Positions 31,730 to 41,157 of a DNA stretch of 64,000 nucleotides are shown piece by piece. The DNA is from Saccharomyces uvarum (lineage: Eukaryota > Ascomycota > Saccharomycetes > Saccharomycetales > Saccharomycetaceae). The DNA lies in NCBI GenBank assembly GCA_947243795.1, contig OX365939.1, forward strand, positions 723,001-787,000, given 5' to 3'. A model generated the notes under the pieces. That model had not been told where the DNA came from and searched no databases. It saw only the letters and a list, made by a program, of their open reading frames with translations. How positions within the stretch are numbered: the first letter of the stretch is position 1; each line of letters starts with the position of its first letter. The position numbers were made by a program, and so were the translations under genes.

Positions 31730-31966
31730 TTATAATTTGTTAACCTTCAAAGTTGGTGGCAAAGATTGGATCAATTTCTTAGCCTTACCAGCATCGTTGA
31801 TAACCAAAGTGTACAAAGAAGAAGAACCTCTAACCTTGAACTTGGTTTGTCTGAATGGCTTACCGGCCTTGTTCAATTTCTTGTTAATTTTAACAGTGGC
31901 GGTCTTAACGTCAGCTCTTCTGGTCAATTCCAAAAATTGTTTGATGTCGGTGATTTCTCTAGCCAT
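31730..31966 (-). CDS. RPL38: 60S ribosomal protein L38 (eL38)
   Basis: Small basic protein of the large cytosolic ribosomal subunit. The 78-aa product has the length of the S. cerevisiae protein and I see no difference from it by memory (MAREITDIKQFLELTRRADV...LPPTLKVNKL). Codon use is strongly biased (AAG, TTG, AGA, GGT), as in highly expressed yeast genes. There is no intron. A Rap1 consensus lies 260 bp upstream. Confidence 0.98.
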   Translation of the reverse strand: MAREITDIKQFLELTRRADVKTATVKINKKLNKAGKPFRQTKFKVRGSSSLYTLVINDAGKAKKLIQSLPPTLKVNKL

Positions 31967-32767
31967 TTTTCTTTGATGTTTGTCGTAGTGTGTTGGACCT
32001 TAAAAAATAACCTGTAAACAAAATATGAATATGTTAAAAACTGAAAAATTAATTGCTTTAGATTGAATATTCAATATTGTGTAATAGCACATAGCAGTAA
32101 TTGGGATTGCTACTTCCAATAGAAACTTGGAAAATTCGCTATATTTTCCAGTCAATGGGCATTGTTCCTTCGAGCTTTTTTTTTGTCAAGCGCGCAAACA
32201 GCATTTTCATAAAAATAAATTATTTGATTGTATGGGTGTTAAAAACTGCACGGATGTTGTTGAAAGGAAATAAAAGTGCCGGGAGATGAGAAATTAGGGA
32301 GATGAGGAGAAATGTATTGTCCCTATGTAAGTGCAAGAGCTTCCCAGGATAGTGTAGATCATTCTAGGAGCAAATTTCAAGAAAATACACTGTGCTGGAA
32401 AGACCATAGTAGCTTGGTTAGGCGCTGCGTGTTTCAGTACCAGTAAACAAATGCGGTTGATGAAACAAAACAACCCTTCAATTCCTGCTTGTTTATTTAT
32501 TTATTGTCTATTTTTGTTTTTAAATCGCGCTAATGCTTGGAAAACTGCGTAAAACCCGGAAAAGGAAGACGTGATTATAAGATCATTACGTGACTGTGAA
32601 GTAGAGGAGCTACAGAAGCGTTTTTATATACTTTTTTATTTACGTATTTCAGTTTTCGTTTGACCTGTACTTTGCCTAAGAGTCAACATAAAAAAGAAAA
32701 CATAAAATTTAAGTCTTGGCAGTACCAAGATCAATAAATATCATTAAGATTATAAGGGAGAAAGCAA
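31967..32767. other. Divergent RPL38 / YLR326W intergenic region
   Basis: 801 bp divergent promoter. It contains the Rap1 site annotated separately and AT-rich patches. No RNA gene or coding signal is seen. Confidence 0.5.
32227..32239 (-). promoter_or_regulatory. Rap1 binding site of the RPL38 promoter
   Basis: Read on minus it is ACACCCATACAAT, matching the ribosomal-protein-gene Rap1 consensus ACACCCRYACAT at all but the last position. It lies about 260 bp upstream of the RPL38 start, the usual distance for such genes. Confidence 0.7.
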
Positions 32768-33454
32768 ATGTCGGGATTCCTTCAGAGCACGCTGCTTGGT
32801 CTAGGTAAAGACTATTTGCAAGACGAGTATCAAGAGATTGCAGGCCAGCATTTCCAGCCGACTAGGGACCCATTCTATGAAACGAACAAAGACGGAAAGA
32901 AGCATCGTCTCAGGCTACCATATTACTGCACTAAAGATGAAAGCAAGGCGTGGAAGAACGTTCAAAACAAGGCGTGGATGCATGACAAATCAGTGTGTGG
33001 ATGCTGTTGCTGGACGTCCATTATAGGCTGGGCGCCATTACTTGCGCTTTTGCCAGTGATAGGACCCTTATTGATGTATTGGGTACATGAGAAGTTAATC
33101 GAACTGGCAGACGATAAATACGAACTACCTGTGGAAATCAAGGTAAAAATGCACGGAAATATTGTTCTTGATTTACTCATCAGTTTGGTGCCTGTTTTGG
33201 GCAGTGTCTTCGCATGGTTGCATGCGTGTTCCACGAGAAATGCAGCCATTGTCTATAATTTTGTTGGCCAAAGAGCGCTAGAAAGAAAACAGGCAGAGAT
33301 GATGCATCAGAAACAAGAAAACGAGAAATATGCTAACACCACTACTAACGGACCCGCGGTAAATGGGAATGGGAATGTGAACAGAAACAACAGACCGGCG
33401 GTCGCCGCTCAGCCCGCGGCAGCATACACCCGTGCTCCTAGGGGTTACAGGTAA
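32768..33454 (+). CDS. YLR326W: DUF4112 membrane protein (YLR326W homologue)
   Basis: Protein of unknown function. It encodes 228 aa (S. cerevisiae about 240). A soluble N-terminus (about 1-75) is followed by a cysteine cluster (C77, C79, C80, C81 in VCGCCCW) and two membrane segments at about 84-106 and 131-152 with the paired Pro/Gly pattern of the DUF4112 family (LLALLPVIGPLLMYWV; LLISLVPVLGSVFAWL). The C-terminal tail is low complexity (Asn, Gly, Pro, Arg). The cysteine cluster beside a membrane helix is a likely S-palmitoylation site; predicted palmitoylation is, I believe, noted for the S. cerevisiae protein. It converges on TMA10. Confidence 0.9.
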   Translation: MSGFLQSTLLGLGKDYLQDEYQEIAGQHFQPTRDPFYETNKDGKKHRLRLPYYCTKDESKAWKNVQNKAWMHDKSVCGCCCWTSIIGWAPLLALLPVIGPLLMYWVHEKLIELADDKYELPVEIKVKMHGNIVLDLLISLVPVLGSVFAWLHACSTRNAAIVYNFVGQRALERKQAEMMHQKQENEKYANTTTNGPAVNGNGNVNRNNRPAVAAQPAAAYTRAPRGYR

Positions 33455-33722
33455 GCATATTCATATGCAACTATATCTAATTATCATTGACAGATGAACA
33501 ATAAATGTGAGTATATTTCTTTACAAACGCAAAAATATATATATATATATGGTTTAAAAAGAGAAATAATAAAGGCGTTTAACATGATCATGATACATAT
33601 GCTTATACGTTTTATGGGTCGTTGTAGTCGTTAAATCATTAAAGAAAGGCGGATTTCTCAGAATCTTTTCTTCCTTGAATGCAGAGAGAGAGAGAGAGAT
33701 GCCAATGAGTTCAGCCGGCCGA

Positions 33723-33983
33723 TCAGATGTGGAACTGTTGCAAGTCGCAAAGCTTTCTCTCGTTGCTTTGAGCATTAGAACCTCTTCTATCCTTGTTGAA
33801 AACGGTCTTGAACTCGCCAGAATCGATCAAGTCGTTGATTTCGTCGCCGGCCTTGCCCCAATTGCCCTTCCCGCATCCGCCTCTCTTGATGTGGTTTGGA
33901 GATTCGCCAAAGTTCCCGTTATGAGAAAAGTATTTTGGGTTAGACTTAGCTTCGTGGACTGTCCATTTGTTAGTTCTGGTCAT
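33723..33983 (-). CDS. TMA10: Tma10, Stf2-like stress protein
   Basis: Small ribosome-associated protein, paralogue of Stf2 (factor linked to the F1F0-ATPase inhibitor and to desiccation tolerance). It encodes 86 aa, all visible in one frame (MTRTNKWTVHEAKSNPKYFSH), with the conserved Gly/Asn core GGCGKGNWGKAGDEINDL. Very hydrophilic and probably disordered. The long upstream region carries several CCCCT/AGGGG stress elements, in line with strong induction in stationary phase and stress. Confidence 0.95.
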   Translation of the reverse strand: MTRTNKWTVHEAKSNPKYFSHNGNFGESPNHIKRGGCGKGNWGKAGDEINDLIDSGEFKTVFNKDRRGSNAQSNERKLCDLQQFHI

Positions 33984-34807
33984 GTTGAATTGTTGTGTTG
34001 AGGTTTTGTATGTGTAATGTGTTACTATAATATAATCTTAATAGATTTAGTTACTTTGGTAGGAATTCCACTGTAAAAAAAATATTACATAACGAAACAA
34101 ATAAGGGGAGCACACAATCTACCAGTCAAAGGTTCTGCTTTTATATACATTTTCCATAGTGCTAGCATTTGCCAACATTGCCAACATTGCCAACACCAAT
34201 CCGCATCAGGTCGAGACCGCACCACCGCCACCGCCACCATAACCGCCTACGAGCTTTCTTCTCCAACCCGACGACTTCCACCGCACAGATCTCGTATACC
34301 ACATAATCATAGTGTTGTTGTCAACGGGATCAGGGGGCGGCTTAACACGAATGCGGGGTGTTCTCTCCGCATAATCCGGGAAAACCCACAGTCGCCCTCG
34401 CTTCTCCCACGGAGCGCGGCGCTAGCACTCGTTTCTTCCCCGCCACTCCCCCTGTCGCAAAGAAGGTGCAGAACTCGAAACGAACACGTATGCGAGAGGA
34501 GGGAGAAGCACCTACCGGGCCATGTGAGTCACTTGTTGGCCGTGTTAGCCTCCCTTCCCCTTTCAGCACCCAAGCGGCGTCAGAATTGATTCTTGGTGCA
34601 CACGGGATAAGATACTTGACCGACGTCTCCGTGGTCCGGCCCATTTAGTTGAGGAATTGATGTTCGACCTTTTCCCGCCATCACACCATATGCGGTATGA
34701 CAGACGCGAATATGTCGAGCTTGGATTGCACCTCCCTATTTTCGATGTGCGGAACATCAGTTTGAACGCTCGATATATTGGCCAATGCTTGGGTAGATTT
34801 CCAAGAT
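33984..34807. promoter_or_regulatory. TMA10 upstream region with stress elements
   Basis: About 820 bp between TMA10 (minus) and the tRNA-Ser gene. It has a tandem triplet of a 9-bp unit (TTGCCAACA, 34169-34195), then a CCACCG/CCGCC run (about 34216-34244), then GC-rich sequence with CCCC(T) and AGGGG cores (near 34105 and 34445-34500) that match the Msn2/4 element. The open frames across 34340-34650 on both strands look like GC-rich spacer and are not called. Confidence 0.45.
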
Positions 34808-34908
34808 GTCCCAGTGGCCGAGTGGTTAAGGCGATGCCCTGCTATTTCCTCAGAAAAGCAATTAGGCATTGGGTTTTACCTGCGCAGGTTCGAATCCTGT
34901 CTGTGACG
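34808..34908 (+). tRNA. tS(GCU): tRNA-Ser(GCU) with intron
   Basis: Class II tRNA of 82 nt after removal of a 19-nt intron. The acceptor stem is GTCCCAG/CTGTGAC with one C4-T69 mismatch. The D-arm is GGCCGAGTGGTTAAGGC. The anticodon stem ATGCC pairs with GGCAT around the loop C-T-GCT-A-A, with anticodon GCT at 34841-34843 and the intron right after A37 (34845-34863). A long variable arm and the T-arm GGTTCGAATCC follow. A run of seven T starts a few bases after the 3' end as Pol III terminator. It decodes AGC/AGU. Confidence 0.95.
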
Positions 34909-35242
34909 TTATTTTTTTGGTTCCGTTACTTCCATTTCTCCGAGGAAAAGTGGAGTAGAAATTCCCGCACACTGGCTAAGAAATCCGGTTTTTTTGAAAT
35001 TTGTTTTTTCAATAATCGCTTTTTCCTCTCTGCCTAACCGAGGAATGACGACGAAGACGGAAAGGCGGCTGGATTGCGCTGCATCCGCTTACGTAGGGTA
35101 TAGTGTCTACAAGATTTACGAATTTTATTACTCGAATACGTTCCAACATGTATTTTTCAGTTTCTCCCCATTTTAAAATAGGTTTATCGCCGCCTTTTTT
35201 TTTTTTGATTCCAATTGTTGGAGATAGTATATCATCCTTTAC

Positions 35243-35265
35243 TTTTTTTTTTTTTTTTTTTTTTT
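35243..35265. repeat. Poly(T) tract (23 T) in the NMA1 promoter
   Basis: Uninterrupted run of 23 T about 175 bp upstream of the NMA1 ATG, with a shorter T run near 35197. Such poly(dA:dT) tracts exclude nucleosomes in yeast promoters. Confidence 0.7.
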
Positions 35266-35439
35266 GGTGAAACAGTTCTGTTCACTAATTAATTTATTTT
35301 ATAATTGCGTAAACAATAATCGTATCTGCATGATATAACAGGCGTAAAAAAAAAATCTAGAAAAAGAACCAATTATTCTAAGAAATACTACTAGCGTCAG
35401 GCAGGTAAACTGAAGTTAAACGAAAAAACAGAAACAACA

Positions 35440-36636
35440 ATGGATCCTACAAGAGCTCCGGATTTCAAGCCACCGTCTCCAGACGAAGAATTGAACCCTC
35501 CGCCAGACCCAGAATCCAAAATTCCCAAATCTATACCCATTATTCCATACGTCTTAGCCGATGCGAATACCTCCATAGATGCACCTTTCCATATCAAAAG
35601 GAAAAAAAACTACTCCAAGCATCATCATCACAATTACAGAGATAGTAAAGACAAAAAGCACCAGCACATCCCATTGAATCAAGACGACTTTCAACCGCTG
35701 TCTGCAGAAGCGTCATCCGAAGACGATGATGCCGATCTCAAAACTAGACAACGATCTAATTCGGATTCAAACACAGAATCGGAGACCAGGGGTGTCCAAA
35801 AATACCAAATTGCTGACCTAGAAGAAGTCCCGCACGGAATTGTTCGTCAGGCAAGAAATTTGGAAGATTACGAGTTTCCCTCTCACAGACTGTCAAAAAA
35901 ATTACTCGATCCAAACAAACTGCCGTTAGTCATTGTTGCATGTGGGTCCTTTTCTCCAATCACATATTTACATTTGAGAATGTTCGAGATGGCTTTGGAC
36001 GCCATCTCTGAACAAACGAGATTTGAAGTCATAGGTGGCTACTACTCCCCCGTTAGTGATAACTACCAAAAGCAAGGCCTGGCTCCATCTTACCGTAGGG
36101 TACGTATGTGCGAATTGGCTTGTGAAAGAACATCCTCTTGGTTGATGGTGGACGCTTGGGAATCATTGCAACCCACCTACACAAGGACCGCTAAAGTCCT
36201 GGATCACTTCAATCACGAAATCAATATCAAGAGAGGTGGTGTGGCTACAGTCACCGGCGAAAAAATAGGTGTCAAGATAATGCTACTGGCTGGTGGCGAC
36301 CTGATAGAATCAATGGGTGAACCAAACGTCTGGGCAGACGCCGATTTACACCATATCCTGGGCAATTACGGTTGTTTGATAGTCGAACGTACTGGCTCCG
36401 ATGTTAGATCGTTTTTGCTATCTCACGATATCATGTATGAGCACAGGAGAAACATTCTTATCATCAAGCAACTCATCTACAATGATATTTCTTCCACAAA
36501 AGTCCGCTTGTTTATCAGACGTGGGATGTCTGTACAATATCTGTTGCCAAATTCGGTCATCCGATATATTCAAGAGCACAGATTGTATGTGGACCAAACC
36601 GAGCCTGTCAAGCAAGTTCTTGGGAACAAGGAATGA
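35440..36636 (+). CDS. NMA1: Nma1, nicotinamide/nicotinate mononucleotide adenylyltransferase
   Basis: Joins NMN or NaMN with ATP to make NAD or its deamido form; nuclear and cytosolic step of NAD synthesis. It encodes 398 aa (S. cerevisiae 401). A disordered N-terminal extension of about 160 residues with a His run (KHHHHNYRD) and acidic patch is typical of Nma1/Nma2. The nucleotidyltransferase fold begins with G169-S-F171-S-P-I-T-Y-L-H178-L-R, the ATP-binding GxFxPxTxxH motif. It closes with NDISSTKVRLFIRRGMSVQYLLPNSV, containing the ISSTxxR motif. Confidence 0.97.
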   Translation: MDPTRAPDFKPPSPDEELNPPPDPESKIPKSIPIIPYVLADANTSIDAPFHIKRKKNYSKHHHHNYRDSKDKKHQHIPLNQDDFQPLSAEASSEDDDADLKTRQRSNSDSNTESETRGVQKYQIADLEEVPHGIVRQARNLEDYEFPSHRLSKKLLDPNKLPLVIVACGSFSPITYLHLRMFEMALDAISEQTRFEVIGGYYSPVSDNYQKQGLAPSYRRVRMCELACERTSSWLMVDAWESLQPTYTRTAKVLDHFNHEINIKRGGVATVTGEKIGVKIMLLAGGDLIESMGEPNVWADADLHHILGNYGCLIVERTGSDVRSFLLSHDIMYEHRRNILIIKQLIYNDISSTKVRLFIRRGMSVQYLLPNSVIRYIQEHRLYVDQTEPVKQVLGNKE

Positions 36637-36959
36637 TTTGCTGATTAGCATTGCATTGTTCTCTCTATCTTTTTCTTAACAATTTTTTTCGATCTTTCTT
36701 TCACCCACGCATTGATCGAAATATGTTAAGAGAACAGAAATGTGATATATGACTTTACTCTTATTGTGTTTTAGTGTATTTTTTTTTTTTATTTGTATAA
36801 TATAATCTACTTTTACACTTTCCCTTCACGTAGCTTAGCTTTCTGACCCTCAGCGGTTAAATTTAAAATCGGAAAAATAAAGCTAAAAATGTAAATATGA
36901 AACATGAGAAAAAGACACAGGTTCAACATTGGATTCTGACACTTGCAGGCAGAGCCCCA
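36637..36959. other. NMA1-REC102 intergenic region
   Basis: 323 bp, with a T run near 36780-36791. I looked for the meiotic URS1 element (GGCGGC core) and did not find it here. Confidence 0.5.
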
Positions 36960-37133
36960 ATGATGAAAGATATAACGTTCCTGACAGTATTTTTGGAAAG
37001 TTGTGGCGCTGTTAATAATGACACTTCAAGAAAATTATTGTCTTCTTGGACCTCTACCTTACGCATCGAAGGCCCAGAAACAACAAGCTCCAGCCCGCTG
37101 TATATTCCATTGCTATCGTCAGGAGATTTAAAG
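36960..37133 (+). CDS. REC102: Rec102, meiotic DSB protein, exon 1
   Basis: Rec102 with Rec104 forms the Top6B-like part of the Spo11 core complex that makes meiotic double-strand breaks. Exon 1 starts at 36960 (MMKDITFLTVFLESCGAVNND; S. cerevisiae MARDITFL) and ends after GDLK, in phase 0, at a GTATGT donor (37134-37139). The frame is open upstream to an earlier ATG at 36897, but those 21 codons have no counterpart that I know. Confidence 0.93.
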
Positions 37134-37256
37134 GTATGTTACTTCAGGTAACAGCAGCACTGTCTGGCTGGTTTAATTTTATTATTTTTTTACCAAAATT
37201 ACTAACTGTGCTAGATGGCTTCTGATTTGTATTTATTGGTACCCAAAAAAGTGTAG

Positions 37257-37877
37257 ATAAAACTGAATTTTAAAATTAATAATGAGCCAGTTACCGCTGA
37301 GCCAGAACTGCTTACACGGTTCAAGGATATAATATGCTCAAGTACTCGTTTTTGGGAGGAGCAACTATTTTATAAAGTCCAAGATGTTGCTACAGAAGAA
37401 AGTTGCATCGTTCTCAGTTTGAAGTGTACGCTATGGACAGACGCTCAAATAAGCACGTTCATAGACAAGCCTAGAGAACTTCATTCGCATGTTAAAGGGT
37501 ATCCCGAAATCTACTACATCTCCGAATTGTCCATAACTGTAAATTTTCTTTCCAAAGCGGGAAGTTCCATAGAAATGGCCCAGATAATCCCTCATCTAAA
37601 CGAGTATTTTTCTTCTTTGATAGTGTCTCAACTGGAATTTGAGTACCCTATGGTTTTTTCTATGACCGCAAGACTTCGCTTGAAATGGCAACAAGGCTCC
37701 CTTGGCCCGATATCATATGCTCTAACGAATTCATCTGCGCTGCTTCCAATAATGCTCAATATGATTGCGGAAGACAAGACCTCTACAACAGTGTATCAAA
37801 TTTTATGTCAAAAAAGGAGCCCGCCAATTCAAAACTTCCAGATTTTTTCCGTACCGGCAATCAAACATGATAAGTAG
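37257..37877 (+). CDS. REC102: Rec102, exon 2
   Basis: Continues with IKLNFKINNEPV and ends at KHDK. The two exons total 795 nt, coding for 264 aa, exactly the S. cerevisiae length. The intron is 123 nt (37134-37256) with the perfect branch sequence TACTAAC at 37200-37206 and TAG acceptor at 37254-37256. The C-terminal half keeps the hydrophobic pattern of the Top6B-like transducer region (STVYQILCQKRSPPIQNFQIF is shown in part). Confidence 0.94.
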   Translation: MKLNFKINNEPVTAEPELLTRFKDIICSSTRFWEEQLFYKVQDVATEESCIVLSLKCTLWTDAQISTFIDKPRELHSHVKGYPEIYYISELSITVNFLSKAGSSIEMAQIIPHLNEYFSSLIVSQLEFEYPMVFSMTARLRLKWQQGSLGPISYALTNSSALLPIMLNMIAEDKTSTTVYQILCQKRSPPIQNFQIFSVPAIKHDK

Positions 37878-38224
37878 CCCTTACATATAAAGTAGTTTAA
37901 TGAAACACCTTTTAGCAATTGTGCTTTCAAGAAGGTATTAGTCTGGAAATGGTGCCTTCCTTTACACTTACACTGCCTATAAAAGCCTCTCTATCATAAA
38001 CATACCACTTCCACACAGCCTTAGACGTCATCTTTCAACCGCTCGAAATCATGTCACTTGTGACGTCAAGGTTGTAGCTGCCGTTATTTTTTTACACTTC
38101 GGCCTTTCGAGTTTGTCTCCTTTCCAGAGCTCCAGATATTTGATACCTCAAGCCTTAATCTTGTCGAAGTTTGGCGTATATAGTCCATAAATTAACGTTC
38201 AAAAAGACAACAAGATAACGAACC
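37878..38224. other. REC102-CHS5 intergenic region
   Basis: 347 bp holding the CHS5 promoter. There are CA-rich and GACGTC-containing stretches (GACGTCA near 38025 and GACGTCAAG near 38063). Nothing else is recognised. Confidence 0.5.
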
Positions 38225-40183
38225 ATGTCTTCCGTCGATGTGTTGTTAACAGTAGGTAAATTGGACGCCTCATTGGCGTTACTGACTACCCAAGATCATC
38301 ACGTTATCGAGTTTCCCACCGTTTTATTGCCAGAAAATGTTAAAGCTGGATCTATCATCAAAATGCAAGTATCTCAGAATTTAGAGGAAGAACGAAAACA
38401 AAGAAAGCACTTCAAAAGCATTCAAGCTAAAATTTTGGAGAGATATGGTACTCACAAACCTGAAAGTCCAGTTTTGAAAATCATGAACGTTACTCAAACA
38501 AGTTGTGTTTTGGCATGGGAAAAATTAAAACTTGGATCTGCAAAATTGAAATCATTGATTCTTTATAGAAAGGGAATACGTTCAATGGTCATTCCAAATC
38601 CATTTAAAGTAACCACGACCAAAATATCAGGTCTTTCTGTTGATACGCCTTATGAATTTCAATTGAAGCTAATAACAACATCGGGAACATTATGGTCCGA
38701 AAAAATCATATTGCGTACCCATAAAATGACCGATATGTCTGGTATCACCGTATGTTTGGGGCCATTGGACCCATTGAAAGAGATTTCAAACGCACAGGTG
38801 TCACAATGTCTATCTCACATTGGCGCAAGGCCTTTACAGCGTCACGTTGCCATAGATACTACACATTTTGTCTGTAACGATTTGGACAATGAAGAAAGCA
38901 ATGAAGAGCTGATGAAGGCAAAGCACAACAACATACCGATTGTCAGACCGGAGTGGGTGAGAGCGTGCGAAGTAGAGAAAAGAATTGTCGGAGTTAGAGG
39001 ATTTTACTTAGATGCAGACCAAAATATTTTGGCAAGTTATACTTTCCCACCAGTGAATGAAGAAGAGCTTTCAAATACAGGGGACGATGAAACTGAATCT
39101 GGACTAGCTGTTGAAAACAAGGATCCAGAAGGCACTGGATATGTTGAACAGGCTGAACCACAGAATGGTGATGAGGACAAACTTTTACAGAATAAGGAAC
39201 AAAATGAACAGAAAGAAGATGAGGCTGCCCAAAATACACCTGTGGAAGACGCACCTGTGGAAGACGCACCTGTGGAAGACGCACCTGTGGAAGACGCACC
39301 TGTGGAAGGCGCACCTGTGGAAGACGCACCTGTGGAAGGCGCACCTGTGGAAGACGCACCTGTGGAAGGCGCACCTGTGGAAGATGCACCTGTGGAAGAC
39401 ACTCTAAATGCTTCGCCAGTTTTGGAGAACGAAAACACTACAGAAACTGTTAATACATCCGTAAGAAGTTTGAAAAGTGAACCCGTTGGCACTCCAATTG
39501 TCGAGGAAAATGAACCAATCCCTTCCGTTCAAAGCACAGAAGACGTACAAAATGAAGAAGAAAATGGGGTCGAAACTGCCCCAAATGAAGAAACCATAGA
39601 ACAGGCCCCAGAAGATGTTAAGGATGCCAACACACATGTTAGTGATCAAGTCACCAATGGAGAAGGTGTGGATATACAGAACAATGAAAGTAACATAAAT
39701 AGGGAAATGGTGGAGGAGAACGACAAAATCGTGGCAGACATTGTCGTAAATCCAGATAGTGCAAAAGTTGGACTTGAAATTCCGGAAGTAAACGGCTCCG
39801 TGGAAGAAGCTGACAGAGCCATTAATGAAAGCACTGCCCCACAAAAGCAAGAAGAAGATATAGGCCCCGAAACGGTACCTGAGACCGTAACCGAAAAAGC
39901 TTCACAAGAGCCATCCAATGAACGCGACCCAGAAAGTTTAGAAGGCATAGTTGCAGAGACTGCCAACAGTACTATTGAATCGAACGCAGATATTGTTAAC
40001 GAGGAACCAAAAAGCTCTGTCAATCTCGAAGGCAGTGAAGAAACAGAAGAACAGGAGACAACGGAAACCGACATAGCCGCCGACGTAGCCACCGACGATG
40101 TTTCGCCCTCTGAGCAACCTAAAAAGAGTAACAATAACAAGAAGAAAAATAAGAGGAGCAAGAAAAAGGGAAAGAAGAAATGA
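38225..40183 (+). CDS. CHS5: Chs5, exomer scaffold
   Basis: Central subunit of exomer, the coat-like adaptor that, with ChAPs, carries chitin synthase Chs3 and Fus1 from the trans-Golgi to the cell surface. It encodes 652 aa (S. cerevisiae 671). The N-terminal dimerisation/ChAP-binding helix is followed by a fibronectin III domain (about 80-165, SCVLAWEKLKLGSAKLKSL) and a BRCT domain (about 170-262, TTHFVC, RPEWVRACEVEKR), the Arf1-binding FBE unit. Residues 338-392 are eleven copies of a pentapeptide. The rest is acidic and disordered and ends in a Lys-rich tail (NNNKKKNKRSKKKGKKK). Confidence 0.97.
   Translation: MSSVDVLLTVGKLDASLALLTTQDHHVIEFPTVLLPENVKAGSIIKMQVSQNLEEERKQRKHFKSIQAKILERYGTHKPESPVLKIMNVTQTSCVLAWEKLKLGSAKLKSLILYRKGIRSMVIPNPFKVTTTKISGLSVDTPYEFQLKLITTSGTLWSEKIILRTHKMTDMSGITVCLGPLDPLKEISNAQVSQCLSHIGARPLQRHVAIDTTHFVCNDLDNEESNEELMKAKHNNIPIVRPEWVRACEVEKRIVGVRGFYLDADQNILASYTFPPVNEEELSNTGDDETESGLAVENKDPEGTGYVEQAEPQNGDEDKLLQNKEQNEQKEDEAAQNTPVEDAPVEDAPVEDAPVEDAPVEGAPVEDAPVEGAPVEDAPVEGAPVEDAPVEDTLNASPVLENENTTETVNTSVRSLKSEPVGTPIVEENEPIPSVQSTEDVQNEEENGVETAPNEETIEQAPEDVKDANTHVSDQVTNGEGVDIQNNESNINREMVEENDKIVADIVVNPDSAKVGLEIPEVNGSVEEADRAINESTAPQKQEEDIGPETVPETVTEKASQEPSNERDPESLEGIVAETANSTIESNADIVNEEPKSSVNLEGSEETEEQETTETDIAADVATDDVSPSEQPKKSNNNKKKNKRSKKKGKKK
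39236..39400 (+). repeat. CHS5: 15-bp tandem minisatellite in CHS5, 11 copies
   Basis: Eleven in-frame copies of GCACCTGTGGAAGAC coding for APVED, with APVEG at copies 5, 7 and 9 (GAC to GGC) and TPVED as first copy. The alternation APVEG-APVED suggests that a 30-bp dimer was itself amplified. The unit is a multiple of three and lacks stops, which keeps several other frames open across it. Confidence 0.97.
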
Positions 40184-41157
40184 TCGGTCCACTCCTTCGA
40201 TGAGCTTCATGATGCATGTTCTTTTTTCTTCAATTTTTAACGAACCTAATTCGACACTATATATTTTTTATATATCTGCGTATGTGTATGCGTGTATAAT
40301 TAACTATAACTACCAAGACTACTTAACTGAACACCCCCACTTTATGAGGGGCCTAATAGCCGCCCAAGCACGAAATACCCAGTAATAAGACCAAAATTGT
40401 CGAATGGGCCCAAAAGGGAACTTTCCGGCAGTCTATTAATAGGCGGTCGCGTCCCACGAAGACGCGAAATTTTTCAAGCAGATATGTGAAAAATGTCTAA
40501 AAAAAGAAAATAATTGAGAGATCTCACGGAAATGCCGCGAGGACGGTTCCTCGAGGCTGAGCGGGGCGGTCTGTGAAAGAAAACTGGCAACTGCTGTAGG
40601 AGTTCGCATTGGTCATTCAGAGGGAGTACTGTTTGATCGGATGATTGCTTAATTTGCTGTTTCAGTCTTGAATCAGTTTTTAACTGTTATTTGCGGTTTT
40701 TGCTTTCGTGATATTTTATTAATGAGATACTAGGGCAGACAAAATACACCATCTCAGTTTTCTCCATTCTTTTACTTTGAGGTCAGTAAAGAAAAAACTT
40801 CGCAATAACCAAGTTGGTTTCAGATCGCCCCCATCGCTTTAGCTTCAGTTTCTGATCAAACAAATCACTTATAACTCCTAAACTAGACAACCGGTACCAC
40901 GTACCATCTGCAAACCATTCTGATACTATCCGGAACACGCGATATAAGGCAGATATACTTTCAAGTGATATATCGTAATTAATATTTGATTGTTATTTTT
41001 CCTTTTAGCAATCCTAAGAAAGAACGCGACTACATTCGCAGACATTCAAGATCTGTTAAGAATCCTCTAATCCAGCAAAACACTACATTCGTTAAACAAA
41101 CACCCCGTTATTTTTTTCCTGTTGGATTTCAATATAATACATAGATACCAATACAGC
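40184..41157. promoter_or_regulatory. MID2 upstream region
   Basis: 974 bp. It contains a perfect Rlm1 box CTATTAATAG (40433-40442) and, about 10 bp on, CCCACGAAG and ACGCGAAAT, both close to the SBF consensus CRCGAAA (about 40452-40471). An AGGGG core lies near 40347. T-rich sequence precedes the MID2 ATG. A cell-wall stress sensor controlled by the cell-wall MAPK factor Rlm1 would form feedback; this is inferred from the motif only. Confidence 0.5.

Noticed and set aside
38994-39492. Long frames in other registers of the CHS5 repeat (HLWKT and STGAS repeats)
   Set aside because: Produced by a stop-free 15-bp unit; not independent genes.
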